Shown here: positions 8,054-15,846 of the stretch, piece after piece | Position numbering within the stretch: position 1 is the stretch's first letter | Layout: each line of letters starts with the position of its first letter | Source: Streptomyces mangrovi | GTDB taxonomy: Bacteria; Actinomycetota; Actinomycetes; Streptomycetales; Streptomycetaceae | Assembly: GCF_900114215.1 (NCBI RefSeq) | Contig: NZ_FOSG01000007.1 | Location: 1 to 64,000, forward strand | Direction of reading: 5' to 3' | DNA length: 64,000 bases | Notes under the pieces: generated by a model | What the model saw: only the letters and a program-made list of their open reading frames with translations | Database searches by the model: none | What the model was told of the DNA's origin: nothing | Position numbers and translations under genes: made by a program

Positions 8054-8310
8054 CTACTTGAGGGCGATGGCGATCCTCACGACGCGCTCGGCCTGTATGC
8101 GGGCGGCGGTGCGGGTGGTGTCGTCGACGGGGTTGTCGCCCTGGGCGTCCACGTGGGAGGTGCCGTAGGGGTTGCCGTAGCGGGTGGGGGATCCGAAGAT
8201 CACCGCGTCGGCCCACTCCATGTCCTCGGGGGTGGCGTGGGGGATGTCGGCGGCGGTGGCGTTGGCGGCCCAGGCCGGGTTGGAGTCGATCGCGGCCTGC
8301 GGGGCGGCCC
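8054..8310 (-). pseudogene. wrbA-like NAD(P)H:quinone oxidoreductase relic
   Basis: Read on the minus strand, the frame ending at the TAG at 8054 gives about 83 residues that match WrbA in two separate pieces. One is [13 protein letters not shown] through [13 protein letters not shown] from the middle of the protein. It is joined directly to [16 protein letters not shown] and a tail ending ALK from the C terminus. The FMN-binding N terminus and the central block are missing. It is therefore an internally deleted, N-terminally truncated remnant in one open frame with no plausible start. Identification rests on remembered family sequence. Confidence 0.78.
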
Positions 8311-8361
8311 CGGCCGGAGGGCGGACGGCAGCCGGCGCGGACCCCGGAAGGGCTCAGCCGC

Positions 8362-8754
8362 TCAGGAGGAGGCGGCGGACTCGGTCTCCTCGATGCGGGC
8401 GTCGGCCAGCCCCAGGCGCAGATGCTCCACGTGATGGAGGGCCTGGTCGAGGAGTTCGGCGACATGGTCGTCATGCAGGGCGTAGACGACGCTGCGGCCC
8501 CGGCGGGTGCCGGTGACCAGGCCGAGGGTGCGCAGGACGCGCAACTGGTGGGAGCAGGCGGACTGCTCCATACCGACGGCGGCGGCCAGCTCGGTGGCCG
8601 CGCAGGGGCCTTCGCGCAGCCGGGCCAGGATCAGCAGCCGGGAGGGGGTGGCCAGGGCCTGGAGGGTCTCGGCGACCCTGGGCGCGTTCTGCGCGGTCAG
8701 CCGGGCACGCGGAACCGCACTGCCGCTCTCGGGGGGTTTCGCTCCATGACCCAT
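8362..8754 (-). CDS. ArsR/SmtB-family metal sensor, NmtR/CzrA-like
   Basis: A 130-residue winged-helix repressor with the DNA-recognition region EQSACSHQLRVLRTLGLV. Near the C terminus the alpha-5 metal site is complete: Asp-x-His, then His at +11 and His at +14 within HDDHVAELLDQALHHVEH. That is the arrangement used by SmtB, CzrA and NmtR for Zn, Co or Ni. The classical alpha-3N cysteine site (CxC) is absent. It is divergent from a P1B-4 ATPase with an operator-like inverted repeat between them, so it most likely represses that exporter until metal binds. Confidence 0.9.
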   Translation of the reverse strand: MGHGAKPPESGSAVPRARLTAQNAPRVAETLQALATPSRLLILARLREGPCAATELAAAVGMEQSACSHQLRVLRTLGLVTGTRRGRSVVYALHDDHVAELLDQALHHVEHLRLGLADARIEETESAASS

Positions 8755-8775
8755 GCCCTCATCCTACGGAAGCCA

Positions 8776-8807
8776 ATACATGAAAGAATGTTCAATCGTT
8801 CCTGTAT
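8776..8807. promoter_or_regulatory. ArsR-type operator between sensor and ATPase genes
   Basis: An outer imperfect inverted repeat, ATACATGAA (8776-8784) and TTCCTGTAT (8799-8807), surrounds an inner TGAA-N6-TTCA (8781-8794). TGAA/TTCA half-sites are characteristic of ArsR/SmtB operators. The position in the divergent intergenic region fits control of both genes. Confidence 0.65.
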
Positions 8808-8849
8808 GGTGTGGAGCCCGGACTCCACGTCTCCCGAAGGCCGTAGCCC

Positions 8850-10823
8850 ATGACCTCCACACTGACCACCCCGGCCCCGCCGGGGGAACGCACCACCGCC
8901 GCCGCGCCGCGCGGGCGCACCCGGCTCCTGGCACTGCCCGAGGCCCGCTGGGCCCTCGCCGCCCTGACCCTCTTCCTGGCCGCCCTCCCCCCGTACCTGC
9001 TGGAAGCCCCCGCCTGGCTGTGGGGCCCGCTGTTCGCCGCCGTCTACGTCACCGGCGGCTGGGAACCGGGCCGGGAGGGCCTGAAAGCCCTGCGGGACAG
9101 GACCCTGGACGTGGATCTGCTGATGGTGGTGGCCGCCCTCGGCGCCGCCGCCGTCGGCCAGGTCCTCGACGGGGCGCTGCTGATCGTCATCTTCGCCACC
9201 TCCGGCGCCCTGGAGGCGGTAGCGACCGCCCGCACCGCGGACTCGGTGCGCGGCCTGCTCGGCCTCGCCCCGGCCACCGCGACCCGGCTGCTGCCCGACG
9301 GGAGCGAGGAGACCGTCCCGGCCGCGGAGTTGGCGGTCGCCGACACCGTCCTGGTCCGCCCCGGCGAGCGGGTCGGCGCCGACGGCACGGTCCTCGCCGG
9401 TGAGAGCGAGGTGGACCAGGCCACCATCACCGGCGAACCGCTGCCGGCCGCCAAGCAGCCCGGGGACGAGGTGTTCGCCGGCACGGTGAACGGCACGGGC
9501 TCCCTCACGGTGCGGGTGGAGCGGGATCCGTCGCAGACGGTGATCGCGAAGATCGTGGCGATGGTCGAGGAGGCCTCGAAGACCAAGGCCCCCACCCAGC
9601 TGTTCATCGAGAAGGTCGAACAGCGGTACTCCGTCGGCATGGTGATCGCGACGCTGGCGGTCTTCGCCGTCCCGCTCGCCCTCGGCGACGACCTGCGGTC
9701 GGCGCTGCTGCGCGCGATGACGTTCATGATCGTGGCCTCGCCGTGCGCGGTGGTGCTCTCCACGATGCCGCCGCTGCTGTCGGCCATCGCCAACGCCGGC
9801 CGCCACGGCGTGCTCGCCAAGTCCGCCGTCGTCATGGAACGCCTCGGGCAGATCGACACCGTCGCCCTGGACAAGACCGGCACCCTCACCGAGGGCACCC
9901 CCCACCTCACCGAACTGCGCCCGCTGCCGGGCAGCGGGCTGACCGGCGACGGGCTGCTGGCCCTGGCGGCTTCGGCCGAGCACCCCAGCGAACACCCGCT
10001 GGCCCGCGCCGTCGTCGACGCCGCCCGCGAGCGCGGCCTCCCCCTGGCCACCGCCTCCGGCTTCGCCTCCGCCCCCGGCCGGGGCGTGAGCGCCACCGTC
10101 GGCGGCCGTGCCGTCCAGGTCGGCTCCCCCGGCCGGCTCCTGCCCGACGGCGACGAGCAGGCCCGCGCCGTGGCCGGGGAGTTGGAGGACGCCGGACGCA
10201 CCGCCGTCGTGGTGCTCCGCGACGGGGCCCCGGTCGGCGTGCTGGGCGTCACCGACCGGCTGCGGCCGGACGCCGCCGCCACCGTCGCCGCCCTGACCGA
10301 ACTGACCGGGCGGTCACCGGTACTGCTGACCGGCGACAACGAGCGCGCCGCCCGGCGCCTGGCCGCCGAGATCGGCGTCACCGACGTCCGCGCCGGGCTC
10401 CTGCCCCAGGACAAGGCCGCGGCCGTCCGGGCGTGGGAGCGGCAGGGCCGGAAAGTGCTGGTCGTCGGCGACGGCGTCAACGACGCCCCCGCGCTGGCGG
10501 CCGCGCACTGCGGTGTCGCGATGGGCGAAGCCGGTTCCGACCTCGCCCTGGAGACCGCCGACGCCGTCGTGGTCCGCGACGAACTCGCCACCGTCCCGGC
10601 AGTGGTGAGGCTGTCGCGGAGAGCCCGCCGGCTGGTGGTGCAGAACCTGGCCATCGCCGGTGTGTTCATCGCCGTCCTGGTGGCCTGGGACCTGATCGGG
10701 AACCTACCGCTGCCCCTCGGCGTCGCCGGGCACGAGGGCTCCACCGTCATCGTCGCCCTCAACGGCCTGCGCCTGCTGCGCGAGACCGCGTGGCGGAGCA
10801 CCCCCGCGGGAGGCGCCCGGTGA
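8850..10823 (+). CDS. P1B-4-type heavy-metal-transporting ATPase (Co/Ni/Fe exporter, CtpJ/CtpD-like)
   Basis: A 657-residue membrane ATPase that exports divalent metal. The ion-binding helix has SPC (about residue 297) instead of CPC, and a later helix has HEGST (about residue 628). Together these define subgroup P1B-4, known for Co2+, Ni2+ and Fe2+ export (CoaT, CtpJ, CtpD, PfeT). Phosphorylation motif DKTGT is at about 341, with TGE in the actuator region and GDGVNDAPAL in the hinge. There is no N-terminal metal-binding domain, as usual for this subgroup. The divergent NmtR-like gene parallels the mycobacterial nmtR/ctpJ pairing. Confidence 0.93.
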   Translation: MTSTLTTPAPPGERTTAAAPRGRTRLLALPEARWALAALTLFLAALPPYLLEAPAWLWGPLFAAVYVTGGWEPGREGLKALRDRTLDVDLLMVVAALGAAAVGQVLDGALLIVIFATSGALEAVATARTADSVRGLLGLAPATATRLLPDGSEETVPAAELAVADTVLVRPGERVGADGTVLAGESEVDQATITGEPLPAAKQPGDEVFAGTVNGTGSLTVRVERDPSQTVIAKIVAMVEEASKTKAPTQLFIEKVEQRYSVGMVIATLAVFAVPLALGDDLRSALLRAMTFMIVASPCAVVLSTMPPLLSAIANAGRHGVLAKSAVVMERLGQIDTVALDKTGTLTEGTPHLTELRPLPGSGLTGDGLLALAASAEHPSEHPLARAVVDAARERGLPLATASGFASAPGRGVSATVGGRAVQVGSPGRLLPDGDEQARAVAGELEDAGRTAVVVLRDGAPVGVLGVTDRLRPDAAATVAALTELTGRSPVLLTGDNERAARRLAAEIGVTDVRAGLLPQDKAAAVRAWERQGRKVLVVGDGVNDAPALAAAHCGVAMGEAGSDLALETADAVVVRDELATVPAVVRLSRRARRLVVQNLAIAGVFIAVLVAWDLIGNLPLPLGVAGHEGSTVIVALNGLRLLRETAWRSTPAGGAR

Positions 10824-11230
10824 GCAGGCGTTCCCGGTCCGCCGGCTCCACCCCGCCGCCGGGCGCGGCACGGTGCACGGTCACCGTCTGCCGCGGCTGC
10901 TGCTGCGGCAGCGCCAAGGTCCCCGGCCTCGACCACGCCGCCCAACTGCGCGGTCTGCGCCGGGCCCTGGACGGTGTCGCGGCCGTCCGCGCCACCGACT
11001 GCCTGGACGCCTGCGAGCACGCGAACGTCATCGTCGTCCAGCCCTCCCCCGCCGGACGTGCGGCGGGCGGGCGGCCGGTCTGGCTGGGCCTGGTCAACGA
11101 CCTCGACGCCACCGCCGACGTCACCGCCTGGGTCGAGCGGGGCGGCCCCGGCCTCGCCGAACCTCCCGGCATCCTCGACCTCTACACCTTCACACCCTCC
11201 CGCCGGGTCCGCGGGCGCATGGAGGAGTGA
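10820..11230 (+). CDS. (2Fe-2S) ferredoxin-domain-like small protein
   Basis: A 136-residue protein whose GTG start overlaps the ATPase stop (GTGA), so the two are translationally coupled. The cysteine-rich CRGCCCGS and, about 40 residues on, TDCLDACEHANVIVV fit the thioredoxin-like [2Fe-2S] ferredoxin fold. No signal peptide or membrane helix is seen. Its link to metal export suggests a redox or metal-handling accessory role. The biochemical function is unknown. Confidence 0.72.
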   Translation: MSRRSRSAGSTPPPGAARCTVTVCRGCCCGSAKVPGLDHAAQLRGLRRALDGVAAVRATDCLDACEHANVIVVQPSPAGRAAGGRPVWLGLVNDLDATADVTAWVERGGPGLAEPPGILDLYTFTPSRRVRGRMEE

Positions 11231-11271
11231 GGCCACCTCCCGCTCCGTGTCCGCACATCCCCCACCCACCG

Positions 11272-11315
11272 CCTCTTCGGGGCGGAGGCGGCCCGCCGCC
11301 TCCGCCCCGAAGAGG
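11272..11315. terminator. bidirectional intrinsic terminator
   Basis: Perfect 20-bp arms (11272-11291 and 11296-11315) with a 4-base loop, followed by TTTCTC on the plus strand. It lies between the convergent ferredoxin-like gene and rpsN. Confidence 0.85.
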
Positions 11316-11319
11316 TTTC

Positions 11320-11625
11320 TCACCAGGAGGACTTGGTGACCCCGGGCAGGAATCCGGCGTGGGCCTGCTGCCGCATCCGCACCCGGGAGAGCCCGAACTT
11401 CCGCAGGTGACCGCGCGGGCGGCCGTCCACGGCATCGCGGTTGCGCACCCTGGTGGCACTGGCGTCACGCGGCTGGCGCCGCAACTCGGCCTGCGCGGCG
11501 GCGCGTTCTTCCTCGGTGGAGGAGGTGCGGCGGATGATCTCCCTCAGCTCCGCGCGCCGGGCCGCGTACCGCTCGACGGTCGCCCGCCGCTCGTCGTTCT
11601 TGGCGATCTTGCTCTTCTTCGCCAT
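11320..11625 (-). CDS. rpsN: 30S ribosomal protein S14, zinc-independent paralogue
   Basis: A 101-residue S14 of the long form. It begins [14 protein letters not shown] and has the conserved [17 protein letters not shown] near the C terminus. No cysteine is present, so the zinc ribbon of the short form is absent. Such copies replace the zinc-binding paralogue during zinc starvation. Its ATG overlaps the rpmB stop by one base, and both are under the divergent Zur-box promoter. Confidence 0.95.
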   Translation of the reverse strand: MAKKSKIAKNDERRATVERYAARRAELREIIRRTSSTEEERAAAQAELRRQPRDASATRVRNRDAVDGRPRGHLRKFGLSRVRMRQQAHAGFLPGVTKSSW

Positions 11626-11861
11626 CAGACCTTTCCTCCCCTGGCCCGGATGCGGGCCACGGCGGCCTCGATCCCGATGGCGTCGATCGTCTTGATGCCC
11701 TTCGCGCTGAGGGTGAGCCGGACATGGCGCCCCTCGCCGGGCAGCCAGTAGCGCTTGCGCTGGATGTTGGGGTCGAAGCGGCGCGGGGTGCGCCGGTGGG
11801 AGTGGGAGATGTTGTTGCCGAAGCCCGGCTCGGCGCCGGTCAGCTGGCAGTGGGCGGACAA
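11625..11861 (-). CDS. rpmB: 50S ribosomal protein L28, zinc-independent paralogue
   Basis: A 78-residue L28 with the family features [20 protein letters not shown] and RRFDPNIQ. Translation most likely starts at the TTG at 11861. A GGAAGGAACC site lies directly upstream and the first residues then fit L28. Only one cysteine remains, so the four-cysteine zinc site is not formed. It is co-transcribed with rpsN. Confidence 0.93.
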   Translation of the reverse strand: MSAHCQLTGAEPGFGNNISHSHRRTPRRFDPNIQRKRYWLPGEGRHVRLTLSAKGIKTIDAIGIEAAVARIRARGGKV

Positions 11862-11896
11862 GGGGGTTCCTTCCCGTCGGTGCGGACGGCTCCCTT

Positions 11897-11925
11897 TTCG
11901 ATAATGGAAACCATTGTCATATACT
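11897..11925. promoter_or_regulatory. Zur box and promoter for rpmG (and divergent rpmB)
   Basis: On the minus strand 11919-11905 reads TGACAATGGTTTCCA, close to the Streptomyces Zur consensus TGANAATGATTTTCA. On the plus strand it sits between a possible -35 TTCGAT (11897-11902) and a -10 TATACT (11920-11925). The ATG of rpmG starts six bases after the -10, so its transcript may be leaderless. Zinc-loaded Zur would block RNA polymerase here. Confidence 0.8.
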
Positions 11926-11931
11926 AGCGCC

Positions 11932-12096
11932 ATGGCACGCAGTGAACTCCGCCCGGTCATCAAGCTCCGCTCCACCGCGGGGACCGGCTACACCTACGTC
12001 ACCCGTAAGAACCGCCGCAACGACCCCGACCGCATGGTCCTGCGCAAGTACGACCCCCTGGCCCGCCGCCACGTCGACTTCCGCGAGGAACGCTGA
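11932..12096 (+). CDS. rpmG: 50S ribosomal protein L33, zinc-independent paralogue
   Basis: A 54-residue L33 ([23 protein letters not shown]...[12 protein letters not shown]) with no cysteine. This is the form that does not bind zinc. No ribosome-binding site is seen, and the -10 element is six bases from the ATG. It is first gene of the rightward zinc-starvation operon rpmG-rpmE-COG0523-rpsR. Confidence 0.95.
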   Translation: MARSELRPVIKLRSTAGTGYTYVTRKNRRNDPDRMVLRKYDPLARRHVDFREER

Positions 12097-12173
12097 CCCC
12101 GGCCCGGACACCGGCCCAGAACCCGACACCCGCCCCGGCCCCGGCCCCGGCCGCACGACCAGAGGACACCACC

Positions 12174-12431
12174 GTGAAACCCGGAATCCACCCCGCCTAC
12201 CGCCCCGTCGTCTTCCGCGACAGGAGCGCCGGCTTCGCCTTCCTCACCCGCTCCACCATGACCAGCGACAAGGCGATCGAGTGGGAGGACGGCAACACCT
12301 ACCCGATGGTCGACGTCGAGATCTCCTCGGCGAGCCACCCCTTCTACACCGGCACCCAGCGGGTCCTGGACACCGCCGGGCGCGTGGAGCGCTTCGAGCG
12401 CCGCTACGGTTCGCGCGGGGCCCGCCGATGA
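12174..12431 (+). CDS. rpmE2: 50S ribosomal protein L31, type B (zinc-independent)
   Basis: An 85-residue type B L31: [19 protein letters not shown]-like TRSTMTSDK, and HPFYTGTQR. The zinc-binding CxxC of type A is missing. Its stop overlaps the start of the COG0523 gene (ATGA). Like its neighbours it would replace the zinc-containing version in zinc-poor conditions. Confidence 0.95.
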   Translation: MKPGIHPAYRPVVFRDRSAGFAFLTRSTMTSDKAIEWEDGNTYPMVDVEISSASHPFYTGTQRVLDTAGRVERFERRYGSRGARR

Positions 12432-13579
12432 CCGTGGAGGCCCGGCTGCCCGTCGTGATCGTCGCCGGGCTGCACGCCGACGCCCGCCGCGAGGTGGTTC
12501 AGCGGCTGCTGCGCGCCGTGCCGGGCGGTGTGGCCCTCCACCACGACCTGTCCGGCGCCGCGCACGGCGCGGTGGTGCGCACCGTGCGGGACGCCTCGGG
12601 CGAGCTGTCCCGCGGCGAGGCGCCCCTGGTGAACGACTGCGCCTGCTGCGCGCTGCGCGAGGACCTGATCCCGGAGCTGGAACGCCTGGCCGCCGACGGC
12701 GCGGCCCGGCTGGCGGTCGTCGAACTGTGGGACTCCGTCGAGCCGAAGGGCATGGCCGAGGTCGTCGCCGCCCACGGCCGCGACACACTGGAACTGACCG
12801 GCGTCGTCACCGCCGTCGACCCCGCCCTCGTCCTGCCCTGCCTGGCAGGCGGCGACGACCTGGCCGAGGCCGGCCTCGCCGCGGCCGCCACCGACCAGCG
12901 CACGGTCGCCGACACCTGGGCGCGGCAACTGGAGTACGCCCCCGTGCTCGCCCTCGTCGACAGCCCCGAGGCCGACGAGGCCGACCACGCGCTCCTCACC
13001 CAGCTCCACCCGGCCGCACGCCGGGTGCGGGCCGCCTCCGGGGAGCTGGCCGAAGCGGCCCTCGCCGGCTTCGACACGGCGATGGCCGCCACCGCCCAGC
13101 ATCCGGCCTGCTCCCGGCTGCCGCAGGAGGCGGACGAGGCCGGGGTGGCCACCCTGGTCTGGCGCCGCCACCGCCCCTTCCACCCCGGAAGGCTCTACGA
13201 GGCGCTGGAGGACCTCGCCTGCGCCGCCGCCCGCAGCCGCGGCCGCTTCTGGCTGGCCGACCGGCCCGACACCCTGCTGGCCTGGGACTGTGCCGGCGGC
13301 GCGCTCTGCGTCGAGAGCGCCGGTCCCTGGCTGGCCTCCCTGCCCGACGCCGCCTGGGAGATGATGGACCCCGTCCGCCGGACGGCCGCCGCGCTGGACT
13401 GGCACCCCGAGCACGGCGACCGCTGCCAGCACCTCGTCTTCACCTCCCCCGACCTGGACCGCGAGGGCCTGGTGAGCCTGCTCGACTCCTGTCTGCTCAC
13501 CGACGCCGAGTACGCCGCCGGCCGGGAGGCGTGGAGACGCCTCCCGGCCGCCTTCGGCCCCCTGCTGGACGCCGCCTGA
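12428..13579 (+). CDS. COG0523 (CobW/YciC-like) protein lacking a normal P-loop
   Basis: A 383-residue member of the G3E metal-chaperone group. The metal-binding CxCC motif is intact ([12 protein letters not shown]) and the C-terminal CobW-like domain is present ([18 protein letters not shown]). The nucleotide-binding GxxxxGKT is replaced by [11 protein letters not shown], so ordinary GTP hydrolysis looks doubtful. Position between rpmE2 and rpsR in a Zur-controlled operon points to zinc allocation in starvation. Similar degenerate versions may exist in other Streptomyces. Confidence 0.85.
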   Translation: MTVEARLPVVIVAGLHADARREVVQRLLRAVPGGVALHHDLSGAAHGAVVRTVRDASGELSRGEAPLVNDCACCALREDLIPELERLAADGAARLAVVELWDSVEPKGMAEVVAAHGRDTLELTGVVTAVDPALVLPCLAGGDDLAEAGLAAAATDQRTVADTWARQLEYAPVLALVDSPEADEADHALLTQLHPAARRVRAASGELAEAALAGFDTAMAATAQHPACSRLPQEADEAGVATLVWRRHRPFHPGRLYEALEDLACAAARSRGRFWLADRPDTLLAWDCAGGALCVESAGPWLASLPDAAWEMMDPVRRTAAALDWHPEHGDRCQHLVFTSPDLDREGLVSLLDSCLLTDAEYAAGREAWRRLPAAFGPLLDAA

Positions 13580-13632
13580 GCCGGTCCGGCCCCCGACCCA
13601 CGAGACACCCCGACCAGAACCGAGGACCTTCC

Positions 13633-13869
13633 GTGCCACGACGCACCGACCCCCGCGGGAACACCAAGCCCCGCCCCAACCCCCTGGACACCGCCGGGAT
13701 CACCTACATCGACTACAAGGACACCGACCTGCTGCGGAAGTTCGTCTCCGACCGCGGCAAGATCCGCAGCCGCCGCGTCACCCGCGTCACCGCCCAGCAA
13801 CAGCGCCAACTCGCCCGCGCGATCAGGAACGCCCGGGAGATGGCCCTGCTGCCCTACGGCAGCCGCTGA
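13633..13869 (+). CDS. rpsR: 30S ribosomal protein S18, paralogue
   Basis: A 78-residue S18 starting at GTG 13633 with GAGG upstream. Typical features are [28 protein letters not shown] and [17 protein letters not shown]. It has no cysteine. It is last gene of the zinc-starvation operon and is followed by two strong hairpins. Confidence 0.95.
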   Translation: MPRRTDPRGNTKPRPNPLDTAGITYIDYKDTDLLRKFVSDRGKIRSRRVTRVTAQQQRQLARAIRNAREMALLPYGSR

Positions 13870-13906
13870 CCGCCCCCTCCCGCGCGGAGGACACCCGCCC
13901 TCCACC

Positions 13907-13950
13907 GGCGCCGGGCCGGCACCCGCTCCCCCGGGTGCCGGCCCGGCGCC
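13907..13950 (+). terminator. intrinsic terminator after the zinc-starvation operon
   Basis: Perfect 19-bp arms (13907-13925 and 13932-13950) with a 6-base loop lie 38 bases after the rpsR stop. Confidence 0.8.
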
Positions 13951-14035
13951 GTCTCAAAGGACAGCCCTGCCGGACAGCCCCGCCGGACAGCCGTACCGGG
14001 CAGAGGCGGCCCGGTGCCCGGGCGCCGGGAAACGG

Positions 14036-14071
14036 CGCGCCGCCCCGCCGGGTTCCCGGCGGGGCGGCGCG
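14036..14071. terminator. second hairpin between convergent operons
   Basis: Perfect 16-bp arms (14036-14051 and 14056-14071) with a GTTC loop lie 20 bases beyond the stop of the leftward ABC gene. It probably terminates the long RiPP operon coming from the right, and backs up the hairpin for the other direction. Confidence 0.75.
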
Positions 14072-14091
14072 GTACGGAGCCCACGGAGCTC

Positions 14092-15846
14092 TCAGGGCGC
14101 GGTGGAGGCGAGGCTGCGGTTGAGCGCGCTGCCGGGGTGGGCGGTGAGCTCCTCCCAGGTGCCCTCCTCCGCGATGCGTCCGCCGTCGAGGACGGCGATG
14201 CGGTCCGCGCGGCGGATGGTGGCGCGGCGGTGCGCGATGACGATCGTGGTGCGGCCCTCCTCCCTGAGCGCGGCGGCGAGCCGGGCCTCTCCGTCGTTGT
14301 CCAGATGGGCGGTGGACTCGTCGAGCACCAGGACCCTGGGCCGGGTCAGGAGCGCACGGGCCAGGGCGATACGGGCGCGCTGGCCGCCCGACAGGGTGGC
14401 GCCCCGTTCGCCGACCGGCGTGTCCATCGGTGCGATCCGGTCCACCCCGCACAGCCGGGCCGTCTCGGCGAGCAGGCCGTCGTCCGCCTCGGGGGCGGCC
14501 AGCCGCAGGTTCTCGGCGAGGGTGCCGTGGAAGAGGGGTGTCTCCTGGCCCACCAGCGCGACGGCGCGACGGAGTTCGGCGTCGTCCACCTCGCGTATGT
14601 CCACGGGATCGCCGTCGGCGGGTATCAGCTGCACCTCTCCTGCGGACGGGTCCCAGAACCGGGCCAGCAGATGGGCGCAGGTCGACTTGCCGGCACCCGA
14701 GGCGCCGACCAGTGCGAGGGTCTGCCCGGGGGGAACGGTCAACTCGACGCCGTCCAGCACCGGCCCGCCGCCGTAGTCGAAGCTCACCCGGTGCAGCCGG
14801 ACGCCCAGCGGGCCGGGGGGCAGGGGGCGGGGCGCGGCGGGCGGCGGGGCGAGGGCGGGGGCGCCCGCCGCCGCGCCGACCCGGGCGGCGGCGGCGCGCA
14901 GCGCCACGGCCTGGCTGAGCGTCCTGGCCGACTCCGCGACGGGGCCCAGGATCGACAGGGCCAGTGCCATCGCCGCCGGGGCCCACGCGCCGTGCAGCCG
15001 GCCCGAGGTCACCGACTGCGCGGCCGCGGCGACCACGCCGAGGACCGCCACCACGATGAGGAGGTCGCGGACCGCCGCGGCGGCGGCCTCCCGGGTGGCC
15101 TCGGCGCGCTGGGCCCCGCCCACCTGCCGTCCCCTGTCGGCCAGCAGGCGGCGACGTCCGGCCAGGGCGCCGAAGGCGAGCAGTTCGCGCAGCCCGTCGA
15201 CGGTCTCCACGGTGTCGGCCGACAGTCGCGCGGTGGCCGCCCGGGTGCGGCCGCCGCGTGCCGCGCGTTCGCGCGCGTCGGCGAAGGGCGCGGCGGCCAG
15301 CAGTGCCGCGACCGGCAGCACGGCCGCCGGCAGCCACGGGTCCACCGTGGCGAGGACCGCAGTGCCGCCGGTGAAGACCGTTCCCGCCGCCAGGAGTTGG
15401 GCGGTGGTGTGGGCGTAGAAGAACTCCAGCGCCTCCACGTCCGCCATGGCGGTCGCGGCGAGGTCGCCGCTGCGCCGGCCCGCGATGCGGGCGGGGGCGC
15501 TGCGGGCGAGCCCGTCGAAGACCCGTATGCGCAGTGCGGCCAGGACCCGGTAGGCCAGGTCGTGGGAGAGGTCCATCTCGCGCCAGGTCGCCAGGGCGCG
15601 CACCAGGACGAGGGCGGCGAGCGCGGTGACGGTGGCGGCCGAGGGGGCGCGTCCCTCGATGACGGCCGCTCCCACGGTGTGCGCGGCCAGGGTCAGCAGT
15701 GCGACCAGCGAGCCCTGTTCGACGAGCGCGGCGGCGCAGGTGCGCGCCGCCATGACGCGGTGCCCGGCGAGGGCGGGGAGCAGGGCGCGCAGCGAACCGC
15801 GTGCGGGCGTTTCCGTGCCGCCGGTGGTGTCGGTCGCGGTGCTCAT
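14092..15846 (-). CDS. ABC exporter half-transporter (permease-ATPase fusion), CydC-like
   Basis: A 584-residue protein with an N-terminal six-helix exporter domain and a C-terminal ATPase. The ATPase has Walker A GASGAGKST, signature LSGGQRARIALARALL, Walker B VLVLDEST and the switch His in IAHRRAT. It is coupled by ATGA to the preceding half-transporter, so the two very likely form a heterodimer in the membrane. As the last genes of the YcaO operon they are the best candidates for export of the modified peptide. The Walker B aspartate is followed by Glu-Ser, so the site looks competent. Confidence 0.9.
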   Translation of the reverse strand: MSTATDTTGGTETPARGSLRALLPALAGHRVMAARTCAAALVEQGSLVALLTLAAHTVGAAVIEGRAPSAATVTALAALVLVRALATWREMDLSHDLAYRVLAALRIRVFDGLARSAPARIAGRRSGDLAATAMADVEALEFFYAHTTAQLLAAGTVFTGGTAVLATVDPWLPAAVLPVAALLAAAPFADARERAARGGRTRAATARLSADTVETVDGLRELLAFGALAGRRRLLADRGRQVGGAQRAEATREAAAAAVRDLLIVVAVLGVVAAAAQSVTSGRLHGAWAPAAMALALSILGPVAESARTLSQAVALRAAAARVGAAAGAPALAPPPAAPRPLPPGPLGVRLHRVSFDYGGGPVLDGVELTVPPGQTLALVGASGAGKSTCAHLLARFWDPSAGEVQLIPADGDPVDIREVDDAELRRAVALVGQETPLFHGTLAENLRLAAPEADDGLLAETARLCGVDRIAPMDTPVGERGATLSGGQRARIALARALLTRPRVLVLDESTAHLDNDGEARLAAALREEGRTTIVIAHRRATIRRADRIAVLDGGRIAEEGTWEELTAHPGSALNRSLASTAP

